Assembly (NCBI GenBank): GCA_945861465.1
Contig: CAMAVB010000002.1
Span: 40,600 to 104,599 of the forward strand
DNA length: 64,000 nucleotides
Direction of reading: 5' to 3'
Origin: Candidatus Kuenenia stuttgartensis
Lineage (GTDB): Bacteria > Planctomycetota > Planctomycetia > Planctomycetales > Planctomycetaceae
The notes beneath the pieces are model-generated. The model was not told where the DNA came from. It ran no database searches and saw only the letters and a list, made by a program, of their open reading frames with translations. The translations under genes were made by a program, and so were the position numbers. The number at the start of each line of letters is the position of its first letter. The stretch's first letter is position 1. Positions 10,025 through 16,742 of this stretch are shown here, piece after piece.

Positions 10025-10114
10025 CCGCTGGCGCCATGTCGCTCACGTGGTTGATTAGATCAACAGACGGCCAGCGCCTTGCGGCTCGGTTGTGTGGCCG
10101 GGTACAGTTCAGTC

Positions 10115-13100
10115 ATGACTCCCGCACGGAAATATTTTCGCAATGCACTGTCGTCCTACTTCACGTGGGCGGATCATGGGCGCGAATTGTGCTGGTGCAA
10201 TGGGGTGACGATTGCTTTTCACGAGGAGATTTCTCCAGTTCTTGATCGACTTGTGGATCAGAATTTCCCGGACTTTTCGACGCTGGCGCTGAGCCTTGCG
10301 ACGCTGCGGAATTCGTGGCCTGAAGTGGCGGCACAGCTGACTGATGCGTTCACATTTCTGGCGTCGTCACCGATTGCACAAATTCGCAAAGCAGCTGACT
10401 CACGCAACGAGCTGTTCGAGGCGTGGCCTGAATCGTTGCGAAAGTTGAGTTTGCTTTCGAGTTATGTCGAAGTCTATTCACCCTCAACGTTGCAACGTTG
10501 CGAGCTGCTTGCTCTTGTTTTTGGGGAATTCTCCAGCAACTTCGCAGCATCGACGCAGGAAGAACTTGCCACGGCATTTCGATCTGGTCTGCCGGAAGAC
10601 TGGCTCGTAGAGAATGAACGACATTCGGGGGCCGAACTGCTGTTACTTCCAAGAAACCTTGGCTACGCATTGCGGATCGGCCGTCACGAGGAAATCACGA
10701 CATTCGCTGTACCTCGAATTCTGCGGATGTTAAGAATTGCGAATTCTCTTGCAGCCTGCATTCCGTGTGATACCGTCGAACAACTGGACCAACTGCTGAA
10801 GACCGGGATCGCGGATGACATCAAGGCTCCGGAGGATGAGCTGCTGGATGAGCTGCAGGATCAGCGAGCTCAGGCACGCGGTCTGCTTGAACAGCTTTCG
10901 GACGATGCGCAACTCAGTGGATTCGCAAGACTGACGAAGCAACTAATTGCGGCGATCACGCTTCCTCGGACGTTGTCGGTGCCTGATGACCTGCAGATGG
11001 GCGGCATTTCGGACATCTCCAATCGCGGCCGCCTTGACAGTCTTTTGCTGAGTGAGCTGGCTCACGATGACCTGACGCTGGCAGTTCGACTGGCTATGAA
11101 CGAAGCGCTTTACATGCGTCGTGAATCGCCGCCTTCGCCGCAGACGAGAACTCGCAGCGTGCTCATTGATCTCAGCTTGCCCATGTGGGGAATCCCGAGG
11201 CTCTACGCGACTGCTGCCGCAATGGCCCTGCATGTGACAAGTGACAAACAGATTCGCATTCACTGTTTTCGTTCGTCGCTGACCGGGATGAAGGCCACAA
11301 AGCTGACAACTCGCGAGGGTTTGCAGGAACACATGTCGGCTCTTGAACCGACGGAACATCCTGGAGCGTCGCTGCAGTCGTTCTTCCAGGCCATTTTGGA
11401 CGAACCGTTGTCCGCCGAACCCGTACTGATCACCACAAGCGACGTTTTGGAGAGCACCGAGTTTCGTCAGACGCTGGACAAGACATGCATCGGCGATCTC
11501 TGGTTGATCGTAGTCGAACGAGACGGGCGGTTGAAAGTTCTGCAGAGAACTCGCCAGGGGACATCCGTCCGTAAGCAATTGCAGTTGCCGCTGGATGAGA
11601 TTCTGAGTCCTCGAACGGCCGCGAAGATTCGTCGAACGGATCTGCCCGATGACCTTCCCGCGATTTTTCATCTTGCGAAGTTCCCGTTGCTGCTGTCGCA
11701 CGAGATTCGAATTAGTCGACTCTGGAAATGGGGCGAATCTGCCATTGCAGTGACAGACGACGGTCGGTTGATGCACTGGACTGAAAAAGGTCTGGGGGCT
11801 CGACAGTTGGCGACGGGGTTGTCCGGTCGAGGTGATGTGAAGATATTTATTTCGCGAAGGCTGGCAGGCACGACCCTGCAACTCTTGTTTTGCCCGATGG
11901 GAGAGCAGGCTGGAACGTTGGTGACCGTTTCCGGGATGAATGATGACGTGACCATTCAACGAGCCGACTACCGAGTTCCCATCGTATCGGATATCGTCGT
12001 GACCGAACCCGCTCTGCTCGTATTCGGAAAGACTCACGAAGGTCTGGAAGTCTGTTCTGCAATTACACATTACGCATGCGATTTTCTCGGGACTCACATT
12101 CTAGGTCACGATTTCAAGGCACGAACGGGCCGATGCATGTTACATGCTGAGAAGGGCTTTTGTGTCCTCAACTGGGTCGGTGGTCACGCTTCGTGGTTAT
12201 TGCAGAAGCTGCCAGAGCCCTATCAACGTTACGTGGGAGTGGAAGAAGCCAGGTCCGCTGTGGCCGAGATTACATCCGGGGTTTACTTTGCCATCAGCAT
12301 GCGCCAACTCATTGATCCGCAGTTCCAGAAGCGATTTGATACGCTGAATGATGTACTTCAAAATAGGTACGATGTCTATCTGCATTCATTTCTTGAAGTG
12401 TCGGTCGATGGCGATCTAGCGGTCCTGGGGCATGTCGCTCGTGCCAGTTTGGCAAGAACTCGGAGCGTGAGGGATTCGTCGCCGACATCGCCGTTAATTG
12501 CGACGACGGGACGCACAACGGTCGATTTGCGTTCCGGAAAAGTCATTTCCAGTACAAACAACGAATCAACGGGGAACGAGATTGCTCGCATCGAATACGA
12601 ACGTGCGTTCCATTTCGTGCGTCAGCACACTCCACATTATCGGTTTTCACGCATCGGCACCGACAGCGGACGATTGGTGTTGCAGGATCCCAGCGGCGGA
12701 TTGTTTCACGTTGCCTGGGATTCAACGAACCGAGCGATACGATTAGGGCCAGCCGGTGAAACAGCAGCATTGCCGCAGTTGATTGAGTTTATTGAAACGC
12801 CCGCCTGTGTTTCCGAAAAGAACTCGACCTCCAATGAGGCTGAGAGACCCGTTGATGACGCTGACAAATACACAGTGAGGCTTACGGGCGTCGGAGAAAA
12901 CCAAATCTCAATCATTAAGACGATACGCACTGCAACAAACGTGAGCTTGCGTGAAGCAATAAATCTCGCAGAAGGCGTACCAATTGTTTTGAGTCAGGGT
13001 GTCTCAAAGAAATCGGCGGATGCTCTTCAGTCGGAGATCATCAATGCTGGTGGCACCTGTGAGATTCTTCCTTCGCAGTGCATTGACCAGAAAGCAACCG

Positions 13101-13438
13101 CTACAGGTGTCACGCTGCAGAAAGCCGAGTGGGAAAACGGCAGCAAAGCCTGGCTGGATTCCCGAGGCTTGCTGCATCTGAAGAGTGCCAATCGAACACA
13201 TCCGGAGATCACTCTGGTGATGCGTGATGGTCCATTGTCCGGCTGGCTGTCATCCGGCGAAGTTTTTGGAGACAATTATTACTGCGGCAAAGATCCGACC
13301 GCTCAGGGGCTGCGGCGAGTGACCGCAGATTTTGCCTGGAATTCGGCCATTCGGCTATTCATTGAATCCGTGCCATGGAACTTCCACTACAGCTCCGATA
13401 CTGCTCAAACGGGAAATACAGTGTTGCCGGGATACTGA
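10115..13438 (+). CDS. vWA (degenerate MIDAS) + beta-propeller protein with L7/L12-CTD-like domain; MoxR-vWA-beta-propeller ternary-system-like vWA component
   Basis: vWA core RSVLIDLSLPMWGIPRLYATAAAMALHV...PVLITTSDVLES; propeller-like repeats about 11700-12750; KYTVRLTGVGENQISIIKTIRTATNVSLREAINLAEGVPIVLSQGVSKKSADALQSEIINAGGTCEIL (12866-13072) resembles ribosomal L7/L12 CTD. ORF track start 10079; 10115 preferred. Confidence 0.65.
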   Translation: MTPARKYFRNALSSYFTWADHGRELCWCNGVTIAFHEEISPVLDRLVDQNFPDFSTLALSLATLRNSWPEVAAQLTDAFTFLASSPIAQIRKAADSRNELFEAWPESLRKLSLLSSYVEVYSPSTLQRCELLALVFGEFSSNFAASTQEELATAFRSGLPEDWLVENERHSGAELLLLPRNLGYALRIGRHEEITTFAVPRILRMLRIANSLAACIPCDTVEQLDQLLKTGIADDIKAPEDELLDELQDQRAQARGLLEQLSDDAQLSGFARLTKQLIAAITLPRTLSVPDDLQMGGISDISNRGRLDSLLLSELAHDDLTLAVRLAMNEALYMRRESPPSPQTRTRSVLIDLSLPMWGIPRLYATAAAMALHVTSDKQIRIHCFRSSLTGMKATKLTTREGLQEHMSALEPTEHPGASLQSFFQAILDEPLSAEPVLITTSDVLESTEFRQTLDKTCIGDLWLIVVERDGRLKVLQRTRQGTSVRKQLQLPLDEILSPRTAAKIRRTDLPDDLPAIFHLAKFPLLLSHEIRISRLWKWGESAIAVTDDGRLMHWTEKGLGARQLATGLSGRGDVKIFISRRLAGTTLQLLFCPMGEQAGTLVTVSGMNDDVTIQRADYRVPIVSDIVVTEPALLVFGKTHEGLEVCSAITHYACDFLGTHILGHDFKARTGRCMLHAEKGFCVLNWVGGHASWLLQKLPEPYQRYVGVEEARSAVAEITSGVYFAISMRQLIDPQFQKRFDTLNDVLQNRYDVYLHSFLEVSVDGDLAVLGHVARASLARTRSVRDSSPTSPLIATTGRTTVDLRSGKVISSTNNESTGNEIARIEYERAFHFVRQHTPHYRFSRIGTDSGRLVLQDPSGGLFHVAWDSTNRAIRLGPAGETAALPQLIEFIETPACVSEKNSTSNEAERPVDDADKYTVRLTGVGENQISIIKTIRTATNVSLREAINLAEGVPIVLSQGVSKKSADALQSEIINAGGTCEILPSQCIDQKATATGVTLQKAEWENGSKAWLDSRGLLHLKSANRTHPEITLVMRDGPLSGWLSSGEVFGDNYYCGKDPTAQGLRRVTADFAWNSAIRLFIESVPWNFHYSSDTAQTGNTVLPGY

Positions 13439-16400
13439 TTCACGGCGACTCGCCCGCTGACTGGTTGACCACCGTGACCCACTGGGGGCTTGGTACGGAG
13501 ACGCTGCGTTTTCTGGTGATCGATGAAAGTAGCAGGCACTTTCCAAGTGCCGTAGCCGAAAAAATCGCTGAAAACGCGGACGGCACACGGAGTGTGCCTG
13601 CTACTCTGAAGCCAAACCAAGGGCCATCAGGCGAATGCCCGCCGACGGAGCGACGGGGCTACGGGAGTTGCTCAGCACTGATTATTGGCACTGGCCTTCC
13701 GCAAAGCCGTGACGAATTCGAACGCCTGGTGAGCCACAAAGCAGCCATCCCTGTCCTGCCTTTGTTTTATCGCTGCGTCGCCGATCGACTGTTTCTTCCC
13801 ATCGACGCGGAACTCACGCCGCACGTTTCTGATGCAGAGCTTCGAGATCTGCTGCCGTCGGATGTATCCTCAGTCCTCGTGTGGCATCCTGCGGCGGGAT
13901 TGATTCAATTTGAATCGGATCAGATTCCGCATGTGGCCGATCTTCTGCGAAGCCCCCCGATTGCAGAGACACATTGGAATGACGCAAAATTCGGCGAGAC
14001 ACTGAACGATCGAATTCGCAGCCTCAATCCGATTGAATCTGACAGACTGGTCGATATTCTTCAACGGGGACAGGACGACATTGGCAAAGACGCGGGCGAC
14101 ATTTCAAAAGCACCACCAAGTCCGGATGAAGTTCAACATCCAAAGCTAAACGACGCCAAGCGTGCCCTGCAGCGAATGATCGCCAAAGGAATCTTCGGGA
14201 TCACAAGCCGTCTGCCAGAAGGACCGGGCGGCAGTCAGGCTCTGGCAAAAATTCACCAATGGGCGGCGTCACTTTTGAGTAATCTGACTGCTGGTTCCGC
14301 TGCTGGTGCTGGCGTTGCCGGCCAGGAAATTCAGCGAGCGATCAGCAACATCTCTTCGCAGCGGGAGAATGAACTCAAACGCCTCCTGCACCTGCTGAAA
14401 AACGACCCCGACCAGGGCTTGCGATACGCGCTGCCTTTGCATGGAGGTTCTCATCGAGGCCAGGCGAACCCGTCAGGACGGCTGGGTGAGCGGACTCCGG
14501 ATTTTCAACTGGGGCAGCTCGGCGGGGCAGGTCCTGCTGATGGCTGGGATCTTCCGTGGGAATATCACGTCAAGCTGATGCAGAGTTATCGCGATCTGGC
14601 TCAGCGTGAAATACGGCTGGCCAATCATCGGCGAGCGGCCTACATTTACGCGACGCTGCTTGGTGATCTCAACGCTGCGGCGACGGCTCTGGAAGCTGGC
14701 AGTCTTCATCGCGATGCCGCGACGATTTATGAGAAACATCTGAACAATCCGCTCAAGGCGGCCGAGTGCCTTCGCAACGGCGGTTTCTGGGAAGACGCGA
14801 TTGTGATCTATCGTGGGCTAAGTCGCTGGATTGAGTTGGGTGAGTTGCACTTGAAACTCGATCAGCCGGAGGAAGCACGCATCATGTTTTCGAACGAGAT
14901 TCGAAGCTGTGAATCGCGTCGAGATTTTCTGAAAGCCGGTGAGTTGGCCGATCAGCGGCTGCAGGATCCCGACCAGGCCGCAGCACTCCTGACAAAGGGC
15001 TGGAAACTGAATGCTTCGGCCGAAAAATGCTTCCGGGCTCTGTTGGATCTGCATGGTCAGCGAGGTCAGCATGCTCAGTCGAGCCTGGCGATTCAGAAGC
15101 TGGCAGGCGGACCGAACCTGTTCGTTCATCAGCGCGCCGACGCGGTCAAAGTCTGCAGTGAAACGGCTGTGGCCTATCCTGACGCCGGTGTTCGTGATCT
15201 CGCACGTCGGCAGACATGGCAGATTGCGAGCGCGGTGTTGCAGGATGCTCAGTCCGAACTGCATCCCTTCGCACTCGCGGTGATTCGCACGCTGTCAAAA
15301 CAAGACGCACTGCTTCAGCAGGATGCTCAGCGATTTGCAGCGCATCGAGTCAAAATGCTGAAGGTGCAAAAAGATCAACAGCGGAAATCTGCGGCGAAGA
15401 GGACGAAAGTGATCCCGCAGCCAAAGACTGTTGTCAAGACGCTGGTTCCTGTGTGCAAAGTTCAGATCACTCCGCCGAACGCTCCGCAGGGAATGAAATG
15501 GCTGTCTGGTGTGATCTCGCACGGGCATTGTTTTGTGCTCGGCGTCGCCCCGGATGAGTCATTGGTGCTTGTTGAAAGCGCGCAGGCGCTTGTTTCGGAA
15601 ACTCACGGGTTTCCTCGCGCCGCATTCATTCTCCGCGCGGAAGAGAATCTACCATTAAAAACCTGCGAGCTTCGACAGAACGGAATTAGGCCGCGGGCCT
15701 GGCTGCAGTCTTTCCCCGCGTCATCCAACTGGAACAAAGTGGCGTTGGAACGAGTTCGCGGGCAGATGAGGTTTCTGGATGTTCTCGCACCGCAGAACAA
15801 TCTCCTGCTGGATTTTATGCAGCTTTCGACGGGCACAATCTGGGCCTTGTTCATCAATGCGCAGCGCCGCCTGGTTTTGGAAGCGATTGGACTGAACGGG
15901 CTTGTTCGCCAAACGCTGGTGCTCGATCTGGAGTTCAGCACGGACGATAATTTTCTTTATGATCGTTACAAAGTACAGTCGTACCGAATTCATCACGATG
16001 GCGCTCGCGTAATCGTCCTTGCAGGCCGACATGTCTGGCGGGTTGATTCTGTTGAAGCTGCAGTCGTTGATACGTCGAGCGAAATCCTCGTGAAACCGAC
16101 CCCGGTGATTGAGTTTCCCGAGGCTCCCTTGAAGATGGTTGCCTCGCCGGTGAACACCACGCTGCGTCTGGCATTTTCATTTAAAGACAGTGCTCAGGCT
16201 GTTTGGCCGATGTCGAATGAGAGCTGTTCATTCGCATCGGGATTTGATCAACCATTGATTGCCTGTACTGGCAACGGTCTCTTCGTTGCGGCATGTAGTA
16301 CGACAGGACGAATCGCCAGTTATCGGCTGAATGCGGGCATTGCAGTACTCCTGGCCGAATTTGAGCAAGCGATCGATTCCGACCCGATCGTTGATCTCAT

Positions 16401-16479
16401 GCCAGGACCGGGTGGCAACGATTTCTGTGTACTGCACGCATCCGGTCGCCTGCTGAGGCTTCAGATTCCGGTCCGGTAG
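13375..16479 (+). CDS. bpX6-like N-terminal domain + TPR-like region + C-terminal beta-propeller protein
   Basis: N-domain (SVAGILIHGDSPADWLTTVTHWGLGTETLRFLVIDE...LPLFYRCVADRLFLPIDAELTPHVSDAELRDLLPSDVSSVLVWHPAAGLIQFESDQIPHVADLL), helical repeats (YRDLAQREIRLANHRRAAYIYATLLGDLNAAATALEAGSLHRDAATIYEKHLNNPLKAAECLRNGG), C-terminal propeller; overlaps upstream gene by 64 bp. Confidence 0.6.
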   Translation: MELPLQLRYCSNGKYSVAGILIHGDSPADWLTTVTHWGLGTETLRFLVIDESSRHFPSAVAEKIAENADGTRSVPATLKPNQGPSGECPPTERRGYGSCSALIIGTGLPQSRDEFERLVSHKAAIPVLPLFYRCVADRLFLPIDAELTPHVSDAELRDLLPSDVSSVLVWHPAAGLIQFESDQIPHVADLLRSPPIAETHWNDAKFGETLNDRIRSLNPIESDRLVDILQRGQDDIGKDAGDISKAPPSPDEVQHPKLNDAKRALQRMIAKGIFGITSRLPEGPGGSQALAKIHQWAASLLSNLTAGSAAGAGVAGQEIQRAISNISSQRENELKRLLHLLKNDPDQGLRYALPLHGGSHRGQANPSGRLGERTPDFQLGQLGGAGPADGWDLPWEYHVKLMQSYRDLAQREIRLANHRRAAYIYATLLGDLNAAATALEAGSLHRDAATIYEKHLNNPLKAAECLRNGGFWEDAIVIYRGLSRWIELGELHLKLDQPEEARIMFSNEIRSCESRRDFLKAGELADQRLQDPDQAAALLTKGWKLNASAEKCFRALLDLHGQRGQHAQSSLAIQKLAGGPNLFVHQRADAVKVCSETAVAYPDAGVRDLARRQTWQIASAVLQDAQSELHPFALAVIRTLSKQDALLQQDAQRFAAHRVKMLKVQKDQQRKSAAKRTKVIPQPKTVVKTLVPVCKVQITPPNAPQGMKWLSGVISHGHCFVLGVAPDESLVLVESAQALVSETHGFPRAAFILRAEENLPLKTCELRQNGIRPRAWLQSFPASSNWNKVALERVRGQMRFLDVLAPQNNLLLDFMQLSTGTIWALFINAQRRLVLEAIGLNGLVRQTLVLDLEFSTDDNFLYDRYKVQSYRIHHDGARVIVLAGRHVWRVDSVEAAVVDTSSEILVKPTPVIEFPEAPLKMVASPVNTTLRLAFSFKDSAQAVWPMSNESCSFASGFDQPLIACTGNGLFVAACSTTGRIASYRLNAGIAVLLAEFEQAIDSDPIVDLMPGPGGNDFCVLHASGRLLRLQIPVR
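13528..13605. repeat. Palindromic repeat inserted in-frame inside the 13375-16479 CDS
   Basis: AGTAGCAGGCAC tttccaa GTGCCGTAG ... GGCACACGGAGTGTGCCTGCTACT; outer arms AGTAGCAGGCAC/GTGCCTGCTACT are perfect complements; related half-element at 57665-57697. Confidence 0.75.
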
Positions 16480-16569
16480 CAGGCTGCGAACATCGACCTG
16501 CTTTACGCGGCTGAGAACGAGGGATCACCCGGAGTGCGATATACCGCGCGCGGTTGAGGAAGCATATTC

Positions 16570-16681
16570 GTTTAACCGCGTGGGCAACGCCCCGCGCTTC
16601 AAATTTCAAATTTCAAATTTCAAATCTCAAATTTCAAATCTCAAATATGCCAATCGCGGCCCGCTGGGCACGCGGTTAAAC
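16570..16681. repeat. Palindromic element TTTAACCGCGTGGGCAACGCC..GCCCGCTGGGCACGCGGTTAAA with an internal (AAATTTC)n microsatellite
   Basis: Arms and tandem CAAATTT units read from sequence; related elements at 25388-25475 and 56571-56601. Confidence 0.75.
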
Positions 16682-16742
16682 TAGCCAATCCCAACCGCGT
16701 GCGGCATAGCACTCGGTTGTTGCTGGGAATGCAGACCTAACC

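Noticed and set aside
10943-12097. 384-aa minus-strand ORF opposite the vWA gene
   Set aside because: Shadow ORF: composition biased (R/H/Q/C-rich), no domain, lies wholly antisense to a gene with recognisable domains
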